Shown: positions 8,171-17,302 of the stretch, in pieces
How positions within the stretch are numbered: position 1 is the stretch's first letter
How the letters are laid out: every line of letters begins with the position of its first letter
NCBI GenBank assembly: GCA_007132975.1
Contig: SLNO01000005.1
Span: forward strand, 1 to 51,510
DNA: 51,510 bases
Source: Balneolales bacterium
GTDB lineage: Bacteria; Bacteroidota; Rhodothermia; Balneolales; Natronogracilivirgulaceae
Direction: 5' to 3'
The notes under the pieces: model-generated
Told to the model about the DNA's origin: nothing
What the model saw: the letters and a program-made list of their open reading frames with translations, nothing else
Databases searched by the model: none
Translations under genes and position numbers: made by a program

Positions 8171-10580
8171 TGAGCGTCAGGTCCACGCTCCTGAGATATG
8201 TTTCATCTGTCTCGCTATCCGTAACGGTTATCTCAAGTGTATAATTGCCGTTTTGAGCATGGGAAAGGTCCACCTCAAAAAACTGGAAATCCCGTGATTC
8301 AGGAGCTGAGGCTTCCCATGAAAGAGAAACTTCGGGAGAGCGGCTGCGAAAGAGCAGCAAACGGCGCCTCCCCTCGGACTTGAGCCTGTAAGCGATGCTG
8401 TAACGATGTTCGCCGTTTTGACCGGGCTGCAAGTTGTAGACTTCAAAATAGACCTGAAGGTCATCGTCAGGATTAATCTCGTATCCAGACAGCAGACCCA
8501 TTCTCCCCGAACGGATGCCAATCGGTTGATTGCCGGTGCTTCCAAGGACAAGGTCACTGATTAGAAGCTGTCCGTCATTGCGAAGTGGCTCCTCCGAGGT
8601 TACCCACTCCCTGCTCACTCCAACGAGGCTTCTGCCAAGCACATCAGCTACAACAGAACCTGGGCGCAGGTACAACTCGGAAAACAGCTGGATGCGGGTC
8701 TCCCTTTCATCTGCAGGAAATTGAGTGGATGTGTAGAATGCACCCGGAGCGGTATCTATTTCACGTATCTCTGAGACATGCTCGTCAATGTACCGTTTCG
8801 TGCGCTCGCCATCCGCATAAACAAGAAAACCCTGCCTCAGCACATAACCGGCCACATGGATCCCCGGCTGCTGGTCCAGCATATCCGTGAGCTGGTGCAG
8901 TTGGGGGGATGGGTGCATAAGCACGTACGTTACGGGTCCGGCCTCTTCATCAATGAAACGGAACTGCCGGTGCATCAGCGGGTACGAAACAAGGTTTCTT
9001 TCAAACAGACTCTGGCTTTGAGGGGCGCGGGCCCGGACCAGCTGCATGTCGTGTGCAGCCAGCTTGGGCGACAGCAGGTCGCCGAGCATCCTGGCATTGG
9101 CCCCGCTGTGGAATATGGCCTGGTTCCAGCGCCGCTCATATTCCATGAAACGCATCCCAAAATAGTTATCAAGGGTGGACACCTCATTGTACAGCATCAT
9201 CTGGAGGAAGTATCCGGCCCGGAAGGCCGATGGGGTTCCCCTCCGGCCGATGACCACGCTCCGGTAGCCGCTGCCGCTGATGAAATCCTCAACACTGTCG
9301 AGCAGGCGATACCTCCCCTCGCGTCCCGGTCGACCAAACAGGTAGATCACCGGCCCCTGATCCGATATTCGGTCATATCTCCAGAAATCATAACTACCCG
9401 GAGAGTAGTTCTGCATGATGTTCATCTGGAGGATGTAGACCTGGCCAACGTTGATTACACCCGCTTCCACAAGATCGTAAAGCCGGTTCCTGAGTTCCGC
9501 GGTATTATAGGACAGGGTCCCGGACCGCTGGCGATCGGGCGCACCGAGCCGCACGTAGATCAGGGCGCGGTCATCGGCGCCGTAGACCGTGTTGGTATCG
9601 TTGGTGAAATGCTCCCGCGAGAAATGGATGCGCTGCCAATGCTCAATCAGTCGTTCATTGCGGTCGGAGGAGGGCACCATGTTGTTGCGGCTCCAGAAAT
9701 CATTCATCTCACGGAGAAGCCGGCTGTCGCGGTTCTCATACAGGCGGTTCCACTCGCGGAAGTCCCTGCGATCCATGAGCGGCTCCATCATGAGCATCTC
9801 CAGACGGATCTCTTCGCGGTACAACTCCTCAAAACTGCCCCGAAGTCCCCAGCTGTGGATTTCCGTGGCTGCGGCATAACGCCCCGGATCCCCCGCTTCA
9901 ACGGCATACTCCACAAACCGGAAACCGATGCGCGGGTCGTGGCGGCCAGCCTCCTTCCATTCGCGGAACACGGATTCCCAGAAATCCAGGGCAGCGATGA
10001 TCCCCAACGAGTCGCGCAGCGCCAGACCGCCCAGAAACGGGTCGCCCGCAGCTTCGGTAATCCTGCGAACGGCCTCATCAGTAAACGGTTCATCGGCGAG
10101 ATCATCCGGAGATGCCGCCACCGTATCCGGCACGTTTTGCAGGAGATCAGGCGGGGCCGGAAGCGTGTCCTGTTCAGTTTCCATGGTATCAGGCGTCACA
10201 GGAAGGGTGTCCGGCGAGTTTCCAGGGACATCAGGCGTTTCCGGAAGTGCCCCTTCTGCAGCCTTCAGGACATCAGGTACCGTCGAAAGGGTGTCCGTTT
10301 CAGCTGAGATGGGGATCCTGGCTGTTGCCAGTGTTGCCGTGGAAAGCAAAAGGAGCAGGGTTGCCGCAATGCATGCGAGCCGGTGCCGCAATGAACCCCA
10401 AAAGGCCTCTGACCGGCAGGTGCGAACGGGACAGTCGTGATAAGGGCAGGCAGGAGAATGACAAGCTTGAGAATGGCAGGCACGAAAATGGCGGGAGTGC
10501 ACCCGGCGGGCGGTCAATGTGGTACTCAAGGCCGCGGAGCGGCCTGGCGTGACCCGACTGTAGTACCGTGTTGACTTCAT
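8160..10580 (-). CDS. Large secreted GWxTD-like protein, signature degenerate
   Basis: An 806-codon frame related to GWxTD proteins: a helical segment with FWSRNNM and HWQRIHFSREHF precedes VYGADDRALIYVRLGAPD, which aligns with the GWxTD-DRGxIYIxLGPP region but lacks G-W-x-T-D. The C-terminus (from about residue 680) is beta-rich. Function unknown. The N-terminus is odd. From ATG 10580 there are about 68 residues, including cysteines every five residues (CHSQACHSPACPYHDC), before the hydrophobic core LACIAATLLLLL. A TTG at 10391 would instead give an ordinary signal peptide ending in TARIP, so the true start may be there. A proline/aspartate-rich linker of degenerate PDTLP repeats follows (about residues 95-165). 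Confidence 0.75.
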   Translation of the reverse strand: MKSTRYYSRVTPGRSAALSTTLTARRVHSRHFRACHSQACHSPACPYHDCPVRTCRSEAFWGSLRHRLACIAATLLLLLSTATLATARIPISAETDTLSTVPDVLKAAEGALPETPDVPGNSPDTLPVTPDTMETEQDTLPAPPDLLQNVPDTVAASPDDLADEPFTDEAVRRITEAAGDPFLGGLALRDSLGIIAALDFWESVFREWKEAGRHDPRIGFRFVEYAVEAGDPGRYAAATEIHSWGLRGSFEELYREEIRLEMLMMEPLMDRRDFREWNRLYENRDSRLLREMNDFWSRNNMVPSSDRNERLIEHWQRIHFSREHFTNDTNTVYGADDRALIYVRLGAPDRQRSGTLSYNTAELRNRLYDLVEAGVINVGQVYILQMNIMQNYSPGSYDFWRYDRISDQGPVIYLFGRPGREGRYRLLDSVEDFISGSGYRSVVIGRRGTPSAFRAGYFLQMMLYNEVSTLDNYFGMRFMEYERRWNQAIFHSGANARMLGDLLSPKLAAHDMQLVRARAPQSQSLFERNLVSYPLMHRQFRFIDEEAGPVTYVLMHPSPQLHQLTDMLDQQPGIHVAGYVLRQGFLVYADGERTKRYIDEHVSEIREIDTAPGAFYTSTQFPADERETRIQLFSELYLRPGSVVADVLGRSLVGVSREWVTSEEPLRNDGQLLISDLVLGSTGNQPIGIRSGRMGLLSGYEINPDDDLQVYFEVYNLQPGQNGEHRYSIAYRLKSEGRRRLLLFRSRSPEVSLSWEASAPESRDFQFFEVDLSHAQNGNYTLEITVTDSETDETYLRSVDLTLKSR

Positions 10581-10744
10581 TTTTGTGCAGAACCCTTAAA
10601 CCGGAACCATGTGAATTGGTGTAACGAACCCGGTCCGGTAACGTATTGTAATCATTTGCCAGAAATCTTTCCAGATTTCCCGCTTTTTTATATTCAGGGT
10701 GTCAGATCAGAGCGTCACATCATAATGCACGGCAATGGGATTCC

Positions 10745-11215
10745 TCACAAACGCAAACCGATCTGAATGCCCGCCAGTGTCAGGACCAGCCCGGGGATGA
10801 TGCTCAGTGCCAGGTTCCAGAAGGCGTCTTTGGCATCACCGGCTTCCAGAAGTTCCACCGTTTGCACCATCCACCCGGAAAAAGTGGTGTAGGAGCCGGC
10901 AAATCCCACAGAAAGAATCACCCAGAGGGTGTGATAATCCGGGTGGATGCGGCCCGCCTCCGGCACATCGGCCATGCCGCTGCCCGATGCGACCAATCCA
11001 AACAGCACCCCGATGAAAAAAGATCCGCTGAGGTTTACCGCCAATATCCCGACCGGAAGCGATGTGGGAAAGATTTTGTGCATCAGCCGGTCGACGCCGT
11101 ACCTGAGGCAGGCTCCCGCAGCGCCCGCCATCGCAATCCACAGGATAAGCAGAAGCGTGTCCGGCATTGCGGTCAGCAGCAGTTTGTGCATTTGTGCGAG
11201 GACCGGAAAAACCAT
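10745..11215 (-). CDS. crcB: FluC/CrcB fluoride channel subunit (second of pair)
   Basis: FluC channels let fluoride leave the cytoplasm as dual-topology dimers of four-helix subunits. Here are GAAGACLRYGVD in helix 1, LAVNLSGSFFIGVLFG in helix 2 (the conserved Asn and Gly), and GFAGSYTTFSGW in helix 3 (the TTFS polar track). Four hydrophobic segments are visible. Starting at ATG 11215 gives 156 residues; ATG 11167 would give 140, closer to the family average and equally plausible. It lies 18 bp after another FluC gene. Paired genes usually mean a heterodimer of fixed, opposite orientation. Both follow an RND pump in the same operon. No fluoride riboswitch was recognised nearby. Confidence 0.9.
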   Translation of the reverse strand: MVFPVLAQMHKLLLTAMPDTLLLILWIAMAGAAGACLRYGVDRLMHKIFPTSLPVGILAVNLSGSFFIGVLFGLVASGSGMADVPEAGRIHPDYHTLWVILSVGFAGSYTTFSGWMVQTVELLEAGDAKDAFWNLALSIIPGLVLTLAGIQIGLRL

Positions 11216-11233
11216 TCGAAGCTGCGTATTGGG

Positions 11234-11710
11234 TTACATTGGGATGGATGGATGATCCGGCTTGCAGCCCGGCTTACCGGCATCGTTCTTTTTACGATAT
11301 TCGTTCAGCGTAATGCGTCCGAGCCGCAGACCCGCATAGGCCGCTGCCAGACCGGCCGCGATGCTCAAAACTGGATACAGCACGGCCAGCAGGAATGAAG
11401 AAGCATGCACATAATGGGCCATGTCGATGGTGATCCCCGAAAATGTGGTGAACGATCCGATCAGCCCGGTGCCGAAAAATGCCCTGATATACCGCTGTTT
11501 TCCACGTCTGCGGATGAAGATGGCCAGCAGCCATCCAAGCAGAAAGGCACCGAGGATGTTCTCGGAGAAAATGGCCCAGGGGAAGGCGGTGCCGTGAACC
11601 GGAAAGAAAGTCACCCAGCTGTATCGCAGCAGCGCTCCAATTGCCCCGCCAAGGGCAATGGCCGGCCAGATAAGCCACCAGTCTAAGTTACGATACGCCT
11701 TCGGTTGCAT
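11234..11710 (-). CDS. crcB: FluC/CrcB fluoride channel subunit (first of pair)
   Basis: A four-helix fluoride exporter subunit of 158 residues. Family marks are GGAIGALLRYSW in helix 1, ENILGAFLLGWL in helix 2 and GLIGSFTTFSG in helix 3. Between helices 2 and 3 is a basic loop (IRRRGKQRY), and the tail after helix 4 is longer than usual and charged (LNEYRKKNDAGKPG). Its ATG at 11710 lies inside the 3' end of the RND permease gene (overlap 23 bp), so translation is probably coupled to the pump. The charge pattern differs from the 10745-11215 partner, as expected if the two insert in opposite orientations, but that is inference. Confidence 0.9.
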   Translation of the reverse strand: MQPKAYRNLDWWLIWPAIALGGAIGALLRYSWVTFFPVHGTAFPWAIFSENILGAFLLGWLLAIFIRRRGKQRYIRAFFGTGLIGSFTTFSGITIDMAHYVHASSFLLAVLYPVLSIAAGLAAAYAGLRLGRITLNEYRKKNDAGKPGCKPDHPSIPM

Positions 11711-14700
11711 GTTCGGCTGCCACCTCTTTGGTCACCTTTTCATCCGGACGATTGTCCGCCCCGGCTGTTGGTGAGCTAAAATAGGAGTAGATGGCAGGAA
11801 TCACAAAAAGCGTCAGGACACTGGCAAAAATCAGTCCGCCGATGATCGCAAGTCCCATGGATACCCGGCTCTCGGCGCCGGCACCCAGTGCCAGGGCGAT
11901 TGGGGTGACGCCAAGAACGGTGGACATGGAGGTCATGAGGATCGGCCGGAAGCGCACCGCTGCGGCGTCGGTGATGGCATCCATCAGTTCCATGCCCTGC
12001 GCTTTGCGCTGGTTGGCAAACTCAACTATGAGGATGGCGTTTTTGGCGACAAGCCCCATGAGCATGATGATACCGATCTGGCTGAAGATGTTGAAGGTCT
12101 GCTGGAAGTACCAGAGCGTGAAAAACGCTCCGAAAACGGCAAGCGGCACCGTGAACAGGATGATGAACGGGTCGCGGAAGCTTTCAAACTGGGCGCTCAG
12201 CACCAGGTAGATGAGGACGATGGCCAGGATGAACGCAAAGAAAAGGCTGTCGGCGCTTTCGACGAAGTCGCGTGAGGGACCGGCCAGGTCGGTTCGGAAC
12301 GAATCGTCCAGGACCGATGCGGCCACATCCTCCATGGCGGCGATGCCGTCACCCAGGGAGTAGCCCGACGCCAGGCCGGCCGAAACGGTTGCCGATACGT
12401 ACCGGTTGAAGCGGAAACGCTGCGGGGGGCTGCTTTGCTCACGCAGGCTCACGAGATTGTCCAGCTGGATCTGCCGGCCGTTGCTCCCTGTTACATACAG
12501 GTTCCGGATATTGAGCGGGGTGGCCCGGCTCTGGCGTTCGAGCTGGCCGATGACCTCGTACTGCTTGCCGTCCATAATAAAGAAGCCTAGCCGCTGGTCG
12601 GTGAGTGCAAGCTGCACCGTGCGTGATATGTCCCGGATGGATACGCCCAGCTCACGGGCCCGTTCCCGGTCGATCGACATCTCCAGTTCCGGTTTGTTGA
12701 ATTTCAGGTTAACATCCACAAAAGCAAATTCGGGTCGCTCGGAGGCCGCATCCATGAATTGCGGCAGCATCTCCTCAAGCCGCTCGAAGTTTGGGGCCTG
12801 CAGCACAAACTGGACAGGAAGGCCGCCGCGCCGCTGGCCTATGGTCTGCGTCTGGATCACAAAATTTCGCGTCGCCGTGTAATCCTGGAGATACCGGGTC
12901 AGACTGCCGGCAATCTGCATCTGCGTGCGCTGCCGTTCGGAAGGGTCATTCAGGATCAGGTTGATGAAACCGGAGTTGACCGAGCTGGCGGCACCGAAAC
13001 CGGGTGAGGTGACATTGATGACCGCCTCGTACTCCGGCACCTCCTCGCGGATGCCGGCGACCATGCGGTCCACGTGGTAGTCCATAAACTCAAAGGTGAC
13101 ACCTTCCGGACCGCTTACCGAGACCTGGATCCGGCTGCGATCCTCCAGTGGAGCCAATTCGGCCGGCAGCTGGCTCCAGAAGAAAATCATGCCGCCGCCT
13201 GCCAATGCGATGATAACGAATGCAACCCACCGCACTTTCATGAATGTGTGCAGCGCATCACGGTAGACCCGGTTGAGCCAGACAAAGAAGGGCTCGGTTG
13301 CCGTGTAGAGCCAATTTTTCTTTTTTCGCTGCTTCAGGATTCTGGAGCAGAGCATCGGAGAAAGCGTCAGCGCCACGAACGAGGAGATGATGACCACGCC
13401 GGCCATAACCACGCCGAACTCGCGGAACAGGCGTCCGGTCAGCCCTTCGAGGAACAGAATGGGCATGAAGACGGCCACAAGCGCCGTCGTGGTGGAGATG
13501 ACCGCGAAAAAGATCTCACCCACACCCTTGAGGGCTGCCTGGGTAGGATCCATGCCTTCTTCAATCTTGGCGTAGATATTTTCCATCACCACAATGGAGT
13601 CATCCACAACAAGGCCAATGGCAAGCACCAGCCCGAGCAGCGTGAGCACATTGATCGAAAATCCGGCCACGAACATGATGAAAAACGAACCAATGATCGC
13701 AATCGGGATCACTATGACCGGGATGATGGTGGTCCGCCAGTCGCGCAGGAACAGAAAGATGATCATCACTACCAGTATGAATGCGATGATAATGGTCTGC
13801 TGTACCTCGCCAATGGAATCACGAATAAACTCGGTGGTATCAAAACCGATGCCCGTGGAGATATCGGCAGGCAGGTCCCGCTCAATTTCGGCCACACGGC
13901 TGTAGAATTCGTCGGTAATGGCAATGTTGTTGGCGCCGGGCTGAGGTATGAGCACCACGCCTACCATTGCAATGCCGTCGCGCTTGAGGATGGTGCGCAT
14001 GTTCTCGGCGCCAAGTTCGGCCCGGCCTATGTCCTCAAGCCTCACCACAGATCCGTTGCTCTCCTTGATGATCATGCGGTTGAATTCATCGGGCGTTTCA
14101 AGCCGGCCAAGGGTCCTTACCGTGAGTTCTGTAAACACACCTTCCAATCTGCCCGATGGCAGTTCCACATTCTGTCGATCCAGGGCGGTCTGGACGTCCA
14201 TCACGGTAACACCATAGGATGACATTTTGGCCGGATCCAGCCACAGGCGCATGGAGTACCGTTTTTCGCCCCAGATACGCACCTCGCTGACTCCCGGAAT
14301 GGTCTGCAGCCGCTCCTTGAATACCGTGTTGGCAATGTCGCTGAGTTCGAGCAGGTCGCGCGTGTCGCTCTGCACATTGAGGAACACGATGGGACTCGCA
14401 TCCGCGTCCGCTTTGGAGACGATGGGATTGTCCACATCGGGCGGCAGGCGGCGGATGGCCCGCGATACGCGGTCACGGACGTCGTTGGCGGCGACATCCA
14501 AATCCACCCCCAGATCAAACTCCACGGTGATGGTGCTGCGTCCTTCGCGGCTGACCGATGTCATGGTGCGGATGCCCGCGATTCCGTTGAGCTGCTCTTC
14601 CAGCGGCTCGGTGATCTGCGATTCAATAACCTCGGAATTTGCACCGGTGTAGTTGGTCTGAACGGTGACGATGGGCGGATCAACCGACGGATACTCCCTG

Positions 14701-14801
14701 ACCCCGAGGCTGTTGTAGCCGAGGACTCCGAACAGCACGATGACAATGGACATCACCGTGGCCAGGACCGGCCTGCGTATGCTTACTGCGGACAGACTCA
14801 T
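11688..14801 (-). CDS. RND efflux permease (HAE1/AcrB-like)
   Basis: The inner-membrane pump of a tripartite exporter, driven by protons and reaching through the periplasm to an outer-membrane channel. At 1,037 residues it has the usual layout: TM1 near residues 9-30, a first periplasmic porter loop with NYTGANSEVIESQITEPLEEQLNGI, a block of helices including GLVLAIGLVVDDSIVVMEN near residue 400 (the paired Asp of the proton relay), a second porter loop, and a final helix block with LMGLVAKNAILIVEFAN. ATG 14801 overlaps the stop of the adaptor gene by four bases. No TolC-like gene is in the window, so the outer-membrane partner is encoded elsewhere. The substrate cannot be told; drugs are the family norm. 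Confidence 0.95.
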   Translation of the reverse strand: MSLSAVSIRRPVLATVMSIVIVLFGVLGYNSLGVREYPSVDPPIVTVQTNYTGANSEVIESQITEPLEEQLNGIAGIRTMTSVSREGRSTITVEFDLGVDLDVAANDVRDRVSRAIRRLPPDVDNPIVSKADADASPIVFLNVQSDTRDLLELSDIANTVFKERLQTIPGVSEVRIWGEKRYSMRLWLDPAKMSSYGVTVMDVQTALDRQNVELPSGRLEGVFTELTVRTLGRLETPDEFNRMIIKESNGSVVRLEDIGRAELGAENMRTILKRDGIAMVGVVLIPQPGANNIAITDEFYSRVAEIERDLPADISTGIGFDTTEFIRDSIGEVQQTIIIAFILVVMIIFLFLRDWRTTIIPVIVIPIAIIGSFFIMFVAGFSINVLTLLGLVLAIGLVVDDSIVVMENIYAKIEEGMDPTQAALKGVGEIFFAVISTTTALVAVFMPILFLEGLTGRLFREFGVVMAGVVIISSFVALTLSPMLCSRILKQRKKKNWLYTATEPFFVWLNRVYRDALHTFMKVRWVAFVIIALAGGGMIFFWSQLPAELAPLEDRSRIQVSVSGPEGVTFEFMDYHVDRMVAGIREEVPEYEAVINVTSPGFGAASSVNSGFINLILNDPSERQRTQMQIAGSLTRYLQDYTATRNFVIQTQTIGQRRGGLPVQFVLQAPNFERLEEMLPQFMDAASERPEFAFVDVNLKFNKPELEMSIDRERARELGVSIRDISRTVQLALTDQRLGFFIMDGKQYEVIGQLERQSRATPLNIRNLYVTGSNGRQIQLDNLVSLREQSSPPQRFRFNRYVSATVSAGLASGYSLGDGIAAMEDVAASVLDDSFRTDLAGPSRDFVESADSLFFAFILAIVLIYLVLSAQFESFRDPFIILFTVPLAVFGAFFTLWYFQQTFNIFSQIGIIMLMGLVAKNAILIVEFANQRKAQGMELMDAITDAAAVRFRPILMTSMSTVLGVTPIALALGAGAESRVSMGLAIIGGLIFASVLTLFVIPAIYSYFSSPTAGADNRPDEKVTKEVAAEHATEGVS

Positions 14802-15901
14802 AAGGCGGTCACCTCATCCTCAATTTCCCTTTGGACATCGGCAAGCCGGACGGGCATGCCGTCGCGTATCTGCAGCAGACCGGTAGTGATCACCGTATCC
14901 CTGGCTGAAATGCCCTCGGTGATGAGGACCTTGCGATCTGTGCGGGTGCTGGTCTGCACCTCACGCGACCGTGCTTTGCCATCCTCGTAGACAAATACAC
15001 TGAAGCCGGTCATCTCCGGGACGAGCGCTTGTGATGGTATCAGCAAGGCTCCGTCAATCTCACTCAGGTCCACCTCCACACGTGCAAAGGCTCCCGGGAG
15101 GATGCGGTTTTCGGGATTCGGGGCGATGGCCCTCATCCGCAGCGTGCGCGTTTCACGATCCACTCGAGGCTGGAGCGCATAGATCCGTGCGGACAGGTAG
15201 TCCTCATTGCCCTCAATGCGGAACCGAATCTGCTGGTCGCGTCGGACCGAGGGCCGGAAGCGCTCAGGGATAGAAAAATCGATCTTGATCTGGTCGATTT
15301 TCTGCAGACTTGAAATGATAACTTCAGGGGAGACGAAGCTGCCGACACTGACCTCTTTAAGGCCGACGATGCCATCAAACGGCGCACGTATTTCCATTTT
15401 GTCGATCTGCGCCTGCACCCGGTCGCTCTGCGCCTTGAGGGTATTCAACTCGTTGAGCACCATGTCGTAGTCTTCCTGGGCGATAGCGTTTCGGGAGAGC
15501 AGCTCTTTCTGGCGCTGTTCGCGGATGCGGGCCAGATTTATCTGGTAGGATATGCGCCGCAGTTCCTGCTGAAGCTCGGCATCGTTGAGTTTCACCAGCA
15601 GATCGCCGGCACGCACTTCACTGTCCTCTTCGAAATAGATGCCCGTTATGCGTCCGGAGGTCTCCGGCCGTATGTAGATCTCTTCATCGGCAAGCACGTT
15701 GCCGGTAGTGTATATGGTTTCACGAAAGGATTCGGGGAGAACAAGATAGCCTGTAACAGACACTTCCGAGGGGCCGCCCCTGGCACCGGCATCTCCGCCA
15801 CCGGAGTTGTTGCCGTCCGACTGGACGCGGTTCCAGATCAGCAGACCAAATACCAGGACTACGACAACGGCTGCGATTATTCGTTTTATGACAGGTTTCA
15901 T
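14798..15901 (-). CDS. RND efflux periplasmic adaptor (HlyD/MFP family)
   Basis: The periplasmic adaptor linking the RND permease to an outer-membrane channel. It has an N-terminal membrane anchor (IIAAVVVVLVFGLLIW) and a barrel-sandwich half motif VLADEEIYIRPETSGRITGIYF with a matching second half around PFDGIVGLKEVSVGSFV. An alpha hairpin lies between them (helical, with QELRRISYQINLARIREQR), followed by a beta-barrel domain and a membrane-proximal C-terminus. I start at ATG 15901 (MKPVIKRII), which puts basic residues directly before the anchor. The frame is open to another ATG at 15937, adding 12 residues. No transcriptional regulator is adjacent, unusual for such pumps. Confidence 0.93.
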   Translation of the reverse strand: MKPVIKRIIAAVVVVLVFGLLIWNRVQSDGNNSGGGDAGARGGPSEVSVTGYLVLPESFRETIYTTGNVLADEEIYIRPETSGRITGIYFEEDSEVRAGDLLVKLNDAELQQELRRISYQINLARIREQRQKELLSRNAIAQEDYDMVLNELNTLKAQSDRVQAQIDKMEIRAPFDGIVGLKEVSVGSFVSPEVIISSLQKIDQIKIDFSIPERFRPSVRRDQQIRFRIEGNEDYLSARIYALQPRVDRETRTLRMRAIAPNPENRILPGAFARVEVDLSEIDGALLIPSQALVPEMTGFSVFVYEDGKARSREVQTSTRTDRKVLITEGISARDTVITTGLLQIRDGMPVRLADVQREIEDEVTAL

Positions 15902-16096
15902 TTTTTCACTAAGGACCGGAATTGGTGCAGTCGGCATAAGGTAGCGAAGTCTCAGACATCCTGTGGGACCGTGCTAGTGTCAAAATTGCTGACATCAATC
16001 AGAAGACTCGCCAAACCGCTGCATTTGCTCATAATGCAATTAACGCGCGATCAGGCTATTAGGTTTCGCCTGTCATGTAAAAAGTTGATAATCCCG

Positions 16097-17257
16097 CTAT
16101 TCCAGGATGAAACGCGGAATTTCCCGGGGCAATCGCACAAGCGACTCATAATTCACGTGATTCACCATATCGCTGAATGAGGATACGGTGATGCGGTTGT
16201 TGCGCTGGCTGCCTATGAGCACCACCTCATCCTCCCGTTTCACCCCCGGGCAGTGCGACACATCCACGATCATCATGTTCATGTTGACCATGCCTATCAC
16301 CGGCACACGGCGTCCGTGCACCAGCACTTTCCCCAGATTGCTCAGGCTTCGGCTGAACCCGTGGCTGTATCCCACCGGGACAGTGGCGATCAGGGTGTCG
16401 TCGGTCGTCTGGTAGACCGTTCCATATCCCACAAACTCACCGGCCGGTACCTTTTTGATGCTCATGATGCTGGATTTCCAGCTGATGATCTGGCGCAGCG
16501 GATTGTCGGTCATCTTTGACTTGCCGTTCTGCATCATGTAGTGCATTTGCATCTCCTTGCTGGACCAGTAACCGTACTGCATGATGCCGATCCGTACCAT
16601 ATCCATTTTCGTGTGTGGATAGGATATGAGGGGCGCCGAACAGGCGGTGTGCTTCATGTCAGCCCGGGCGCCCTTTTTGCGCAGGTACCAGTAGTAGCGA
16701 TTGAAATTGGCGATCTGGTTCTGGATGCGAAGATAGTTGGCAATGCTTTCGGCTCCGGCATAGTGCGTGCATATGCCCATGATGTGCAGATGATCCAGGT
16801 TTCGCACCAGCAACCCGGCCAGACGGTCCCGCTCTTCCCACGCAAATCCGATCCGGTTCATGCCGGTTTCCAGTTCCAGGTGGATGCGTGCCTTTTTGTT
16901 TTGCTTGCGCGCAGCATAAATGGCGGCCTCGAGCCGGCCAAACTCGAACACATAGAAGGAGATATCGTTCTCCACGGCCCAGCTGACCTGGTCGTCGTCT
17001 ATCATCCCCATGATCATGATATGCGACTCTTTCCGGCGCGCCATAAGCGCCCGGAGGGCTTCGTCGGCACTGTGCACGGCGAAATAGTCAACACCGCACT
17101 CTTCCGCCAGCGGCAGGAAATGCTCGATGCCATGGCCGTACGCGTTGCCTTTGATGACCGAACAGAAGCGCACATCCGGTCCCGTCAACCGCTTTAGAAA
17201 CCGCAGGTTGGATGTGAGTGCCGGCTTGTTGATCTCGATGTAGGATGTGTGGAACAT
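16097..17257 (-). CDS. alr: Alanine racemase
   Basis: A PLP enzyme that interconverts L- and D-alanine in the cytoplasm, supplying D-Ala for peptidoglycan. The PLP lysine motif is VIKGNAYGHGIEHF near residue 39 (usual form VVKANAYGHG; the Lys and YGHG are kept). The second catalytic base is the Tyr in VGYGTVYQT in the C-terminal beta domain. HLELETGMNRIGF and ICTHYAGA mark the barrel strands. At 386 residues it is full length. It is the last gene of a minus-strand run with an M20 amidohydrolase 45 bp upstream. A second racemase-fold enzyme (19121-20191) lies in the same run. The Ala-to-Gly change beside the lysine leaves room for a broader substrate range. Confidence 0.9.
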   Translation of the reverse strand: MFHTSYIEINKPALTSNLRFLKRLTGPDVRFCSVIKGNAYGHGIEHFLPLAEECGVDYFAVHSADEALRALMARRKESHIMIMGMIDDDQVSWAVENDISFYVFEFGRLEAAIYAARKQNKKARIHLELETGMNRIGFAWEERDRLAGLLVRNLDHLHIMGICTHYAGAESIANYLRIQNQIANFNRYYWYLRKKGARADMKHTACSAPLISYPHTKMDMVRIGIMQYGYWSSKEMQMHYMMQNGKSKMTDNPLRQIISWKSSIMSIKKVPAGEFVGYGTVYQTTDDTLIATVPVGYSHGFSRSLSNLGKVLVHGRRVPVIGMVNMNMMIVDVSHCPGVKREDEVVLIGSQRNNRITVSSFSDMVNHVNYESLVRLPREIPRFILE

Positions 17258-17302
17258 TGACGTTGCAGCTGGGAAAATGATATCGGGATTGGAAGCTTCC
17301 CT

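Noticed and set aside
8778-10307. A 509-codon plus-strand open frame opposite the GWxTD-like gene
   Set aside because: It is the antisense shadow of the 806-residue protein. It has no recognisable domain, and the minus frame has a clear family match.
10662-10679. Hairpin GAAATCT-N4-AGATTTC past the FluC pair as a terminator
   Set aside because: The stem is AT-rich and no T run follows in the direction of transcription.
13074-14222. A 382-codon plus-strand frame opposite the RND permease
   Set aside because: The His/Asp/Gly-rich composition is what the antisense of RND helices gives, and the minus frame is certain.
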